A stretch of DNA of 64,000 nt from Asticcacaulis excentricus (GTDB lineage: Bacteria > Pseudomonadota > Alphaproteobacteria > Caulobacterales > Caulobacteraceae). The stretch spans positions 526,001 through 590,000 of the forward strand of contig NZ_AP018828.1 of NCBI RefSeq assembly GCF_003966695.1, written 5' to 3'. A program made the position numbers and the translations under genes. This document shows positions 1 to 8,765 of this stretch, in pieces. Each line of letters opens with the position of its first letter. The first letter of the stretch is position 1. The notes beneath the pieces were generated by a model that saw only the letters and a program-made list of their open reading frames with translations, made no database searches and was not told the origin of the DNA.

Positions 1-1587
1 TATGGCCGGGCCTGAGCCGCCGCTGACCGGGCCCGCCGACTGGACCGCCGAACTGGCGGCCGCGAAGGCGGTGGCCGAGGCCGGGCACGAACGGGTGCGG
101 CGATAACTGAGCGCCGTGCTGACCAGCCCCTCGGTCGCCAGACCCAGCTCCTTGCTCAGGTCATCGCTGGCGACGCAGCCGGGCAGTTTGACGCCCGTGG
201 CCGAGGTGGTGTTGTTCGGCACGAAGCCGTCGGCATAGTCACCAAAACCGAGATCGTTCACGCCCTGAAACTGAATGGTGTAGTAGGTCTCACCGCAATT
301 GTCCTGCGGGTAGAAGCCATAGGGTTTGCCGCAGGTCTTGCCGCCGATCAGGATGACTTCGACACCGACACCGCGCAGACCGTTAATCACCGCTTCCGAG
401 GCGCTGCACGTGTCTTCGGTGGCCAGCACATAGACGCGCGACAGATTCAGGGTCGGCAGCGACGTTCCCGCCGTTACGGTGAAGCCCAACCCCTGATTGT
501 AGAAGGGCACGGGGTTGTTGGCCTGACCTGTCACGGGATTGGTGTTACCGGCGGCCGCGTTGAATTTCAGCGTTTCAAAGGTGCGGTTGGCGGTGCGCGT
601 ATTGCCGGCGATCATGTAGCTGAGCTGTGATGCCACCGCCAGCAGACCGCCGCCATTATAGCGCAGATCGAGGATCAGGTCGCTGACCCCGGCAGTCTGC
701 ATGTCGCGCATGGCCGAAACGATTTCGGTTTCGCTGGAATAGGGGCTGAAGGTGTTGAACAGAATATAGCCGATTTTCGAGGAACCATCCGTCAGGACGC
801 TCGTCTTGTTGACCGGCTTGGGGCTGACATTGGCCGAGGTGAGGGTGACGGTCTTTGTTGACCCATCGACCAGACGCAGCCCAAAGGTCGTGGAGGTGCC
901 GGTCGCCGTCGGGAAAAGCCCGGCATTCAGTGCATTAACACCCGCCTGCGTATTGTCATTGACAAGGTCGATGCCGTTGACCGTCAGGATGCGCGCGCCG
1001 CGCGGCACTACACCGGCGGCGGGCGAGCCCGGCTCGGTATAGACAACGCGGAAATCGCGCGGCGTCGTGGTCGAATAGGCCGTCAGTTCCATGCCGTAGC
1101 TGGCGGTGGCCGCCGCATTGCGCCGCGCCAGATACTCCGTTGTCGGCTCGCTGAAATGGAAGTTGTCCTTGTCCTTGCCAGACGCTGTCTTGGCCGTGGT
1201 CTTCAGCGTAGCGAAATAGGCCGTCCGCGTGCCGCCGCTGGCCGGATCGGTGTCGGTGACCTCCGTGTTCCACAGGTAGGTTTCGCGCGTCCAGGAGCGC
1301 AGCCAGTTCTTTTCGTCGAGCGCCGTGCCGGCCTTGTCCGGGAAGCGGTTGCCCTCGATATCGACGCCGGTGCGCACGGTTTCGCACTTGTCCTTGAAGG
1401 TGCTGGCGGCCTGAAACACGCCGCTGACCCAGCCTGCGACGCCGCCGCCGCCGCTTCCGCCACCGCTCGATCCCGTTGCGGTCGAACCGCCGCCACCTCC
1501 GCCGCCTCCGCCGCCACAGGCGGTCAGGGCCGCCGCGGCGGCTGTCAGAACGAACATGCGGGCGAAGGTCATCAGGCGCTTTGTCAT
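1..1587 (-). CDS. S41-family C-terminal processing peptidase, lipoprotein (partial, runs off window)
   Basis: The frame is open from an ATG at 1587 to the window edge, 529 codons without a stop, so the C-terminus lies outside. A lipoprotein signal is visible: a basic start, a hydrophobic Ala-rich stretch, lipobox LTAC with Cys24, then ten glycines and a second Gly/Ser linker. A PDZ-like region (around RGARILTVNGIDL) precedes the protease core with DLILDLRYNGGG, DTCSASEA (likely nucleophile Ser395) and GGKTCGKPYG (likely general base Lys421). Ser-Lys spacing matches the CtpA/Tsp family. It is probably an envelope-anchored serine protease cutting periplasmic proteins. Substrate unknown. It lies downstream of the TonB receptor gene on the same strand but beyond a terminator, so it is probably a separate transcript. 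Confidence 0.85.
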   Translation of the reverse strand, partial: MTKRLMTFARMFVLTAAAAALTACGGGGGGGGGGSTATGSSGGGSGGGGVAGWVSGVFQAASTFKDKCETVRTGVDIEGNRFPDKAGTALDEKNWLRSWTRETYLWNTEVTDTDPASGGTRTAYFATLKTTAKTASGKDKDNFHFSEPTTEYLARRNAAATASYGMELTAYSTTTPRDFRVVYTEPGSPAAGVVPRGARILTVNGIDLVNDNTQAGVNALNAGLFPTATGTSTTFGLRLVDGSTKTVTLTSANVSPKPVNKTSVLTDGSSKIGYILFNTFSPYSSETEIVSAMRDMQTAGVSDLILDLRYNGGGLLAVASQLSYMIAGNTRTANRTFETLKFNAAAGNTNPVTGQANNPVPFYNQGLGFTVTAGTSLPTLNLSRVYVLATEDTCSASEAVINGLRGVGVEVILIGGKTCGKPYGFYPQDNCGETYYTIQFQGVNDLGFGDYADGFVPNNTTSATGVKLPGCVASDDLSKELGLATEGLVSTALSYRRTRSCPASATAFAAASSAVQSAGPVSGGSGPAI

Positions 1588-1640
1588 GGCGCGATGATGC
1601 CACGAAGTTGGCAGACCGCAAGTCCCTCTTTCGCGGGAGG

Positions 1641-1682
1641 AAAAGACAAAAAAGCCCCCGCAGAGAGGTCTGCGGGGGCTGG
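1641..1682 (-). terminator. Rho-independent terminator of the TonB receptor gene
   Basis: A perfect 12-bp GC-rich stem (1653-1664 with 1669-1680) has a 4-nt loop. On the minus strand it is followed by a run of T residues. It sits directly after the receptor stop codon. Confidence 0.9.
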
Positions 1683-1700
1683 GGCCGGAGCGGTTTTCGC

Positions 1701-4097
1701 TTACCAGTTGTGCGTTACGCGCGCATACAGATAGCGGCCATTGAAGCCGAAGGGCGAGAAGCGCGAGAAGGCCAGCGCGCCCTGTGACCCTTGCAGCGAA
1801 GCGATCGTCTTGTCCGGATAGACGTCGAAGACATTGTCCGCGCCGAAGGTGACCGAGGTCTTGTCCGTCAGCTTGTAGCTGGCCGACAGGTCGAGCAGGG
1901 TCTTTTCGCCGGTGTGGATATCGCTGGGGAAGTTCGCCGCCGCGTCGATCACGTCGCCATAATACGTGGCGCGACCGTTGACGCTCCACTTGCCGCCCTT
2001 CCAATCCACCGTAGTGCTGCCCTTGTTCTCAGGCGTCGAGTTGGTGAGGATATACTGACGGATGCGGGCGAACAGCGCCGGCGGGTTTTGCAGGCTCGAC
2101 ACCGTGTTGGCACCCGGCAGGCGGGTGATTTCGGTATTGCCGCTGTTCCAGGCGAGGTTGAAGTTGAAGCGGCCGTAATGGTCGGTCGGCAGACGATAAT
2201 TGGCTACCAGATCAATACCGGTCGTTTCGCTATCCACGCCATTGGTGAAAAAGCGGGCGGCCGTCACGCCATAGGGCTTCAGCAGGGCGGTGATTTCCGA
2301 CGTGCCCGACAGGTTTTCCGTCAGGACGATGCGGTTATCAATATTGATGCGGTAGGCATCCAGCGTCAGCTCAAACGGGCCCTTGCGATAGACGAAGCCG
2401 GCCGCATAGTTGGTGGACTCTTCGGCCTCCAGCGCCGGGGCGCCGAGCGCTCTGGCCACCGCAGACGAGGCCGGGAAGGTGCCGGTTTCAACCACGACAC
2501 CGCCCGACACGACCGAAGCCGTCGAGGTGAAGTACTGCTGTTGCAGGGACGGCGCACGGAAGCCCGTGGACACCGAACCGCGCAGGGCCAGATTGTCGGT
2601 CAGTTCGTAACGCAGCGACAGCTTGCCCGACAGGTTGTCACCAAAGTCCGAGTATTTTTCCGCGCGGGCGGCAAAGTCGAAGCTCAGTTGCGGCACGACC
2701 GTGGCGCTCAGTTCGGCATAGAGGCCGAAATTGTCGCGGTTGACATCGACCGCATTTGACGGCTGGAAGCCGATAAAGCCCTGCGCCCCGGCGGTGGCCG
2801 ACGTGATGGGGCCCAGCGCCCAGGACTGTTGCTCGCCGGCCTTGATCTGATAGTTTTCGTGGCGGCCTTCGACGCCCAGCGCGAAGGTCAGGGGGCTGTA
2901 GAAGCCAATCGGGAACTCACGGCTGATGTCGGCATTGAGCACCAGTTGGTCATAGATCACTTCGCCGTCATAGAAGCTGGTCTTGGAGGCCGTGCCGTAG
3001 GAGGCATTGACCGAATTGAGCGTGTTGTATTCCAGCTCGTTGCGGCCCCAGTTGACCGAATAGTCGGACGTCCAGTCGCCCCACTGCCCGCGGGTGCCAA
3101 AGGTCGCCGAATAGTTCTTCGACTTGACATTGATCAGCGGCAGGAAGCCGTTGGGATAGATGGCTGCGACATTACCGCTGTTGCCCGGTTGGCGGAAGAA
3201 GGCCGCGCTTTCGGACTCAAGGCTCTGTACGCCGCCGAAGCCATACAGCTTCCAGCCGTTCTCCAACGGCTTGGCGGCATTGGCAAACAGGGCGACGCTT
3301 TCCTGCTCCGGATCGCCATAACGGCCGGTCACGCGGTTGGGTGTGACGCGCGGATCGGTGTCGGCGCGGTTGGTCGCTTCGCGGTTACGGTACTCACCCG
3401 ATACGGTCAGGAAGCCGTCTTCGCCGAGCGGCAGGCCGACCCAGCCAGCGACATTATAGGTGCGGCCGTCGTTTTCCTTGCGCGATGAGCGGTCAGCTTT
3501 GACCTCGGTATTGTACTGGCCATAGCTGGCCGAGACGCTGCCGCCCGAACGGGCTTCGCGCAGACGCAGGTTGACGACGCCGGCAATGGCGTCCGACCCG
3601 TATTGCGCCGAAGCCCCGTCGCGCAGGATTTCGACCGTGCTGAGCGCCGAAGTCGGGATGGCGTTGAGGTCGGCTGGTGCCGAGCCGCGACCGGCGGAGC
3701 CATTGGTGTTGACCTGCGCCGAGGTGTGGCGACGCTTGCCGTTCAGCAGGACCAGAGTCTGGTCCGGGCTGAGGCCACGCAGAGAGGCCGGGCGCACGCT
3801 GTCGGTGCCATCCACGGCGGACGGGCGCGGGAAGGTGAGGGATGGGGCGACGCGCGACAGGGTCTGCGCCAGTTCAGTCGAGCCCAGCGCATCCAGCGCG
3901 TCCTTACGGATCACATCGACGGGGGCAAGGGTATCGAGGCGCGAGCGCGGCTGGGTGCGGCTGCCGGTGACGACCACTTCGGTGACGTCGTTGTCAGCGG
4001 TGGCTTCCTGCGCGAAGGCAGGCAGGGAAAGCAAGCTGAGGGCCGTCGTCGCAGTGAGTGCGGCGGCCAGTGTGCGATGGGAGGCACGGATGGACAT
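1701..4097 (-). CDS. TonB-dependent outer-membrane receptor
   Basis: 798 aa. A signal peptide ends at AFAQ, followed by a TonB-box-like stretch (TEVVVTG) and a plug domain with SLRGLSPDQTLVLLNGKRR and VEILRDGASAQYGSDAIAGVVN. A long beta-barrel ends in HNW; an aromatic last residue is usual for barrel insertion. It would import a ligand across the outer membrane using TonB energy. Nothing nearby identifies the ligand. The start at 4097 is chosen over an upstream ATG at 4121 because AGGAG lies 8 nt before it and the signal peptide then begins correctly. Family certain, substrate unknown. Confidence 0.92.
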   Translation of the reverse strand: MSIRASHRTLAAALTATTALSLLSLPAFAQEATADNDVTEVVVTGSRTQPRSRLDTLAPVDVIRKDALDALGSTELAQTLSRVAPSLTFPRPSAVDGTDSVRPASLRGLSPDQTLVLLNGKRRHTSAQVNTNGSAGRGSAPADLNAIPTSALSTVEILRDGASAQYGSDAIAGVVNLRLREARSGGSVSASYGQYNTEVKADRSSRKENDGRTYNVAGWVGLPLGEDGFLTVSGEYRNREATNRADTDPRVTPNRVTGRYGDPEQESVALFANAAKPLENGWKLYGFGGVQSLESESAAFFRQPGNSGNVAAIYPNGFLPLINVKSKNYSATFGTRGQWGDWTSDYSVNWGRNELEYNTLNSVNASYGTASKTSFYDGEVIYDQLVLNADISREFPIGFYSPLTFALGVEGRHENYQIKAGEQQSWALGPITSATAGAQGFIGFQPSNAVDVNRDNFGLYAELSATVVPQLSFDFAARAEKYSDFGDNLSGKLSLRYELTDNLALRGSVSTGFRAPSLQQQYFTSTASVVSGGVVVETGTFPASSAVARALGAPALEAEESTNYAAGFVYRKGPFELTLDAYRINIDNRIVLTENLSGTSEITALLKPYGVTAARFFTNGVDSETTGIDLVANYRLPTDHYGRFNFNLAWNSGNTEITRLPGANTVSSLQNPPALFARIRQYILTNSTPENKGSTTVDWKGGKWSVNGRATYYGDVIDAAANFPSDIHTGEKTLLDLSASYKLTDKTSVTFGADNVFDVYPDKTIASLQGSQGALAFSRFSPFGFNGRYLYARVTHNW

Positions 4098-4418
4098 GGG
4101 GAATGCTCCTGAACAGATCATGGCTTGAACTGGGCCATATCTTGGAGCGGCATAGACCCGTTTAAAGAGCTGAGCCGAGGCATATGTTCTAAGGGAGACG
4201 ATTAGTTTTGCTAATTCATGTCGGATATGGTTTTAAGTAAGGATATATAAATCAATAATTTAATTTGAATATAGGTGAACATTAATAAACGAAGCGGGGG
4301 CGTACGTACATATTTAAAATCAAATGAGTAGGAAAATAGTGGCAATTATGCGACGCCATTCCGGCGGCATCCGGTCGGGATGGCGACCTGAACGAGCAGG
4401 TGTCTTTGAAAAGGGAGG
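4098..4418. other. AT-rich intergenic region upstream of the TonB receptor
   Basis: About 320 bp, clearly more AT-rich than its surroundings. It contains a small inverted repeat (ATTAG, 5-nt spacer, CTAAT; 4201-4215) about 105 bp upstream of the receptor start that could be an operator. No gene recognised. The promoter is expected here but no exact box can be assigned. Confidence 0.4.
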
Positions 4419-4502
4419 TGGTGCGGCTAGAGGGACTCGAACCCCCACGCTTTTGGCGCCAGAACCTAAACCTGGTGCGTCTACCAATTCCGCCATAGCC
4501 GC
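4419..4502 (-). tRNA. tRNA-Leu (anticodon TAG)
   Basis: Cloverleaf on the minus strand with acceptor stem GCGGCTA pairing with TAGCCGC, D-arm GGCGGAATTGGTAGACGC, anticodon loop with TAG, a short variable arm typical of leucine tRNAs, T-arm GGTTCGAGTCC, and an encoded CCA at 4419-4421. Confidence 0.95.
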
Positions 4503-4634
4503 GCTGGCTCTCCTTTAGACATATCGGTTCGCTTTGGCTAGGGGGCGTGGTGCAATTGCTATCTGTGGGCGGAAAAAGCTGTGGCTAATCGCCCATCAGC
4601 GCCTTATCACGGCTTAAGACAAAAGGAGGCGGGC

Positions 4635-5171
4635 ATGACGGTCTATGTGGCGCTGCTGCGCGGGGTGAATGTCGGTGGCAATAACAAACTGCCGATGAAA
4701 GATTGGCGCGAAAGCCTTGCGGCACTGGGTCTCTGCAATCCCCGTACCTATATCCAGAGCGGCAATGCCGTCTTTGAAAGCGACAGGGCCGCCGAAAGCC
4801 TGCCCGACCTGATTACCGCCGACATAGGGGCGCGGTTTGGGTTTACGTCCGTTTGCCACGTGCTGAGCCTGGAGCAGGTCCGCGCCGCGCGTCAGGCCTG
4901 CCTCTACGTGCCGGAGGGAGAGGATGGCCACAAACAGGTGCATCTGATGTTCATCAAGGGCGGGATAAAGACCTATGACCCTGACGGACTCGCGGCGCTG
5001 GCTACACAGGGCGAGCGGTTCCACATGGGGGAGGGGGTCTTTTATCTGTACACGCCGCAAGGCTTTGGCAAGTCTGTGGTGGCCGAAAAGCTGCCGCGCT
5101 TCCTCAAGGCGGAACTGACGGCGCGCAATCTGAGGACCGTCGATGCGTTGATCGAACTGGCGCACGGCTGA
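4635..5171 (+). CDS. DUF1697 domain protein
   Basis: 178 aa. The N-terminus MTVYVALLRGVNVGGNNKLP and the following YIQSGNAVFES match the DUF1697 family, small cytosolic proteins of unknown biochemical function. An in-frame upstream ATG at 4581 is possible, but the start at 4635 has AGGAGG 5 nt upstream and coincides with the conserved family N-terminus. Its stop codon abuts the stop of the converging metallo-hydrolase gene with no spacer. Family assignment is firm, function unknown. Confidence 0.85.
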   Translation: MTVYVALLRGVNVGGNNKLPMKDWRESLAALGLCNPRTYIQSGNAVFESDRAAESLPDLITADIGARFGFTSVCHVLSLEQVRAARQACLYVPEGEDGHKQVHLMFIKGGIKTYDPDGLAALATQGERFHMGEGVFYLYTPQGFGKSVVAEKLPRFLKAELTARNLRTVDALIELAHG

Positions 5172-6482
5172 TTATCCAGCAGGAGCCGGGCCGCAGACCA
5201 GATAGTTCAGGCTGAAATCGACCGTCGGCATGTGGAGGTTGGGTGTGCGTTCAAACAGGGCCAGACTGAGGAGCTGGTTCCAGTTCGACCGCCCCGACAG
5301 CCCTTTGATAAACAGCTTGCGGTCCAGATGAATGTTGAAGACGTGGCCTTCGGCCCGGTGGTCGCTGAGAGTGAAACGCCCGATAATGTCATCCGATGGC
5401 AACCCGTCGGCGTCCACGCTCAGGCGTTCGTGCAGGATAAAGGTGACGGTCTGACCGATGATCACGCCGCCTTGCGCCATACGGGCGCTGTAGCGGGCAT
5501 AGGCGTCTGCAAACAGGGCGTCGAGCGCGGCCGCATCCACGTCACTGTCGTCGAAATCGTCGTGCGGATAGGGATCGGAGGCATGGGCCTTAACGGCTTC
5601 GGCCTTGCTTCGGGGCAGGGGGCTGAGGGGCTGGCTGAGCGTCAGATCACTGAGGTCCAGGCAACGACCGCCTTCGATATCAAAGGCCTGCGCTCGCCCG
5701 CTGAGCCTTTGGTGCAGGGCCGGAAAAGTCGGTTGAGCCACCCAGCGGTTGAGGGGCGCAAAGCGTCCCGGTACGACATAGGTGCCGCCCGCCGGTATGT
5801 AGAGACGCGGTTGCAGCACGTCGATAATGGCCGAAAACTTGTCGAGGGAGCGCGCAATAACGGCGGCCTGTTCGGCGGGACGATCAATATTGACAAAATG
5901 CTGGGGATAGCCGCTGGCGGCTCCGGTCATCAGGCAGGCGGCGTCCAGCGCCCCATAGGTGCGTGCAATGTAGTCGCGTACCGTGCGGTAGTTATCGAGC
6001 GAGAGGGGATTGTCGACCTGATTGAACAGGGTCAGGCCGTCACCATGCACGATAAGCGAGGTATCGAGATCGTAGTCAATCTGATCCTCAAAGCCCCCGC
6101 TATTGCTGGTCATCTGAGGCACGATACTCAGCGACAGGCCGCCTAAATCAAACCGCGTCAGGCCGGCCAGTTCGATCACCCGCGTGGCCCCCAGTCTGAG
6201 AAGACGGTTTTTGAGCGTCTTGCTGGTGAAGTCCTTTATGATGAAAGGCTTATCGAGAACACCTGAGGCTTTGAGCAGGGCCGGGTCGAAGTGATCGGCG
6301 TGGATGTGCGAAATATAGACGGCGTCTGCCGAGCGCATGAAGGCGTGAAGCGCATCGGGGTCATATTCCGGAAAGCTGTGCCAGCCGCCTTCATTGGCGA
6401 CGCCCGCCCACGGGTCGCACAGGAGGCGCGTGCCGCCCGCTTCGATCATCAGGAACGAATTGTTCAGGTGGGTGATCTTCAC
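5172..6482 (-). CDS. Metallo-beta-lactamase-fold hydrolase
   Basis: 436 aa, GTG start. The N-terminal half is a metallo-beta-lactamase fold with the metal-binding signature H59-x-H61-x-D63-H64 (ISHIHADHFD), preceded by the usual LLCDPW strand. About 200 further residues follow that I cannot assign to a named domain. The start overlaps the stop of the upstream methyltransferase gene by 4 nt (GTGA), so the two are translationally coupled and probably act in one pathway. The N-terminal pattern resembles UlaG-like or CMP-sialate-hydroxylase-like proteins found in surface-polysaccharide clusters, but no sugar genes are adjacent. Substrate unknown. Confidence 0.8.
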   Translation of the reverse strand: MKITHLNNSFLMIEAGGTRLLCDPWAGVANEGGWHSFPEYDPDALHAFMRSADAVYISHIHADHFDPALLKASGVLDKPFIIKDFTSKTLKNRLLRLGATRVIELAGLTRFDLGGLSLSIVPQMTSNSGGFEDQIDYDLDTSLIVHGDGLTLFNQVDNPLSLDNYRTVRDYIARTYGALDAACLMTGAASGYPQHFVNIDRPAEQAAVIARSLDKFSAIIDVLQPRLYIPAGGTYVVPGRFAPLNRWVAQPTFPALHQRLSGRAQAFDIEGGRCLDLSDLTLSQPLSPLPRSKAEAVKAHASDPYPHDDFDDSDVDAAALDALFADAYARYSARMAQGGVIIGQTVTFILHERLSVDADGLPSDDIIGRFTLSDHRAEGHVFNIHLDRKLFIKGLSGRSNWNQLLSLALFERTPNLHMPTVDFSLNYLVCGPAPAG

Positions 6483-7171
6483 AGGGGCTTTCGTCCTATG
6501 GCGAACATGGAGGTCGCGCGGCCTTTGAGCCAGTCGGGCGCCAGTCGGTTATCGCCGCGAAACGGCAGCAGATAGCGCGCCTTCCAGAAGCGGTTGTTCC
6601 CCTGATAGTACCAGTCCGGCTTGCATCTTAGGCCCGGATAGACCTGAACGTCCGCAAAACCGGCCAGCTTCAGCACAAGGGCCAGACTGTGGGGGGTGTA
6701 GGGTTTGACGTGGGTCGGGTCGTTATAGAAGTTGCGGAAATCCTGCTGGAAGTTGGGGGTAGAGATGACCACCGCACCACCGGGGCGCAGAAGGCGCAAG
6801 GCCTCGGAGAGGAACAGGCCGGGATCGCGCAGATGTTCGATCACCGCCAGAGACACAAACAGGTCAAGGCTTTGCGCCTCCAGCGGAAAGGCGTCGCTTT
6901 CGAAGTTCAGCGTGTCGATATCGTAACCCTGATAAGCGAAGCCGCGCGCGGCGGCACCGCTTTCCAGATAGCGGTCGCCGCATCCGGCATCGACGACACG
7001 CCCGGTGGAGGGCTGCATCACGTCGCCATAGCCGCTCAGGCGGGTGAGGGTTTCCAGCGTGCGCCATTCCCGTTCGCCCTGAGCGGCGCGGTCAGGCCCT
7101 GCCGACTGACGCAATTGGGCATTGCGGCGGTCAAAATAGCGATTTTTCAGGGCATGGGCGGCGTCTGACAT
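6479..7171 (-). CDS. Class I SAM-dependent methyltransferase
   Basis: 230 aa from the ATG at 7171; a TTG at 7207 would add 12 residues. SAM-binding motif I is VVDAGCGDRY, the acidic post-I strand is YQGYDID, and motif IV region is SLAVIEHLRDP followed by LRPGGAVVISTPN. This is the methyltransferase 11/23 type that acts on small molecules, lipids or sugars. It overlaps the metallo-hydrolase start by 4 nt. The C-terminal WYYQGNNRFWKARYLLPF is unusually aromatic and might help substrate or membrane binding. Acceptor unknown. Confidence 0.82.
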   Translation of the reverse strand: MSDAAHALKNRYFDRRNAQLRQSAGPDRAAQGEREWRTLETLTRLSGYGDVMQPSTGRVVDAGCGDRYLESGAAARGFAYQGYDIDTLNFESDAFPLEAQSLDLFVSLAVIEHLRDPGLFLSEALRLLRPGGAVVISTPNFQQDFRNFYNDPTHVKPYTPHSLALVLKLAGFADVQVYPGLRCKPDWYYQGNNRFWKARYLLPFRGDNRLAPDWLKGRATSMFAIGRKPL

Positions 7172-7351
7172 GGACGGAATCCGCCGCCGATTCTGACCGC
7201 AGAGCAAGCCTGCGGCCGCCCAAACCCCGCGCGCAGGGGCCTGAATTCAGGACCGGTTTCCTGTGCGGTGAATGGATTCATGGGGCGTACCCCTTGCTAA
7301 TACGCCGCACATGGGTAGTGTCGGGTGCAATTAGCTTAACCGGAGCCCTCC

Positions 7352-8596
7352 GTGAAAAACAAGTTCGCCCTCTTTATCATCGCGGCCATGGTGCTGGGTG
7401 TGGCCACCGGATGGGCCAGCAACCAGTATCTGGATGCGGCGCAACTCGAACAGGCCATTTCGATCTATGGCCTGCTGACCAAGGTCTTTCTGCTGCTGAT
7501 CAAGATGATCATTGCGCCCTTGGTGCTGTTCACGCTGGTGGCGGGGATTGGCCATATGGAAGACGCGGCGGCCGTGGGTCGCATCGGCGGCAAGGCGCTG
7601 GGCTGGTTCATCGCGGCCTCCATCGTGTCGCTGTTGCTCGGTATCGTGATGGTCGAGTGGTTGCAGCCGGGCGCAGGTATGAACCTGCAAACCGCAGCGG
7701 ACGCCATCAACGCCCCCAACACCTCGAACTTCACGCTGGAATCCTTCATCACCCACATGATTCCATCGTCGATCATCGACGCCATGGCCAAGAACGAGAT
7801 CCTTCAGATCGTTGTCTTCTCGGTGTTCGTCGGCACTGCCATCGCCATGCTGGATGACAAGTCGCCCGACATCATGCGCCTGGCCGAACAGGGCGCGTCG
7901 ATCATGCTCAAGGTGACCGAACTGGTGATGAAGTTCGCGCCGTTCGCCATCTTCGGTTCGCTGGCGGCGACGGTGGCCAAGCAGGGCCTGCCCATCCTCG
8001 TCACCTATGCCAAGTTCATCGGCGGCTTCTATTCGGCGCTGGGCGTGCTGTGGATCGTGCTGATTCTGGCCGGTCTGATCTTTGTTGGCGGGCGCATCTT
8101 CAAAATTCTGGCGGCGTCGCGTGAGCCGGCGCTGCTGGCCTTTTCGACCGCTTCGTCCGAAGCCGCCTATCCCAAGCTGCTCGACGGCCTGCCCAAGGTC
8201 GGCGTGTCGCGCAAGATCGTCTCCTTCGTCCTGCCGCTGGGCTATTCGTTCAACCTCGACGGCTCGATGATCTACTGCACCTTCGCCACCCTGTTTATCG
8301 CGCAGGCGCACGGGGTCGATTTCACCACAGGGCAACTGGTGATGATGCTGTTCCTGCTGCTCGTCACCTCTAAAGGGATCGCCGGTGTGCCGCGTGCCTC
8401 GCTGGTCGTCATTATGGCGACGCTCAGCTATTTCGGCCTGCCCGATGCGTGGATCGCCATCGTGCTAGGGGTTGATCACCTGCTCGACATGGGCCGCTCG
8501 GCAACCAATGTGGTGGGCAATACCGTCGCCTCGGCGGTGGTGGCCAAGTGGGAAGGCCAACTGGGCGACCCGGAGCCGGAAAAGGCGCAGGTTTAA
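7352..8596 (+). CDS. Dicarboxylate/amino acid:cation symporter (DAACS family)
   Basis: 414 aa, GTG start, multi-helix inner-membrane transporter. Family motifs are visible: AFSTASSEAAYPKLL in place of the usual serine-rich re-entrant loop, GYSFNLDGS in TM7, and LDMGRSATNVVGN in TM8. These belong to the GltP/DctA/GltT group, which moves glutamate, aspartate or C4-dicarboxylates with protons or sodium. The substrate cannot be decided from sequence alone. The ribosome-binding site is weak. The gene stands alone and is followed by a hairpin terminator. Confidence 0.9.
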   Translation: MKNKFALFIIAAMVLGVATGWASNQYLDAAQLEQAISIYGLLTKVFLLLIKMIIAPLVLFTLVAGIGHMEDAAAVGRIGGKALGWFIAASIVSLLLGIVMVEWLQPGAGMNLQTAADAINAPNTSNFTLESFITHMIPSSIIDAMAKNEILQIVVFSVFVGTAIAMLDDKSPDIMRLAEQGASIMLKVTELVMKFAPFAIFGSLAATVAKQGLPILVTYAKFIGGFYSALGVLWIVLILAGLIFVGGRIFKILAASREPALLAFSTASSEAAYPKLLDGLPKVGVSRKIVSFVLPLGYSFNLDGSMIYCTFATLFIAQAHGVDFTTGQLVMMLFLLLVTSKGIAGVPRASLVVIMATLSYFGLPDAWIAIVLGVDHLLDMGRSATNVVGNTVASAVVAKWEGQLGDPEPEKAQV

Positions 8597-8661
8597 AAGG
8601 CGGCAACCGTCTTTTATCGTTGACCTTATCCCCGCTCATGCCATAAGAGCGCATCTTTAAA

Positions 8662-8698
8662 TTTGCCGCCCGCGGTCTGCGCGGGCGGTTGTTTGTCT
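8662..8698 (+). terminator. Terminator after the symporter gene
   Basis: GC-rich stem GCCGCCCGC (8665-8673) with GCGGGCGGT (8681-8689), followed by TGTTTGTCT. Confidence 0.75.
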
Positions 8699-8765
8699 CT
8701 AACGGCGAACCGCGGAACGAACGCGATGTTCGGTAGCTGCCCTTCGCAACAGGTAAAATAGATCG

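Noticed and set aside
956-1621. Arg-rich 221-residue frame on the minus strand
   Set aside because: It is out of frame with the S41 protease gene, which has a signal peptide, lipobox and catalytic motifs in the same region.
7172-7207. TTG-initiated N-terminal extension of the methyltransferase
   Set aside because: The extra residues look like untranslated sequence; the ATG at 7171 fits the family better, though its ribosome-binding site is weak.
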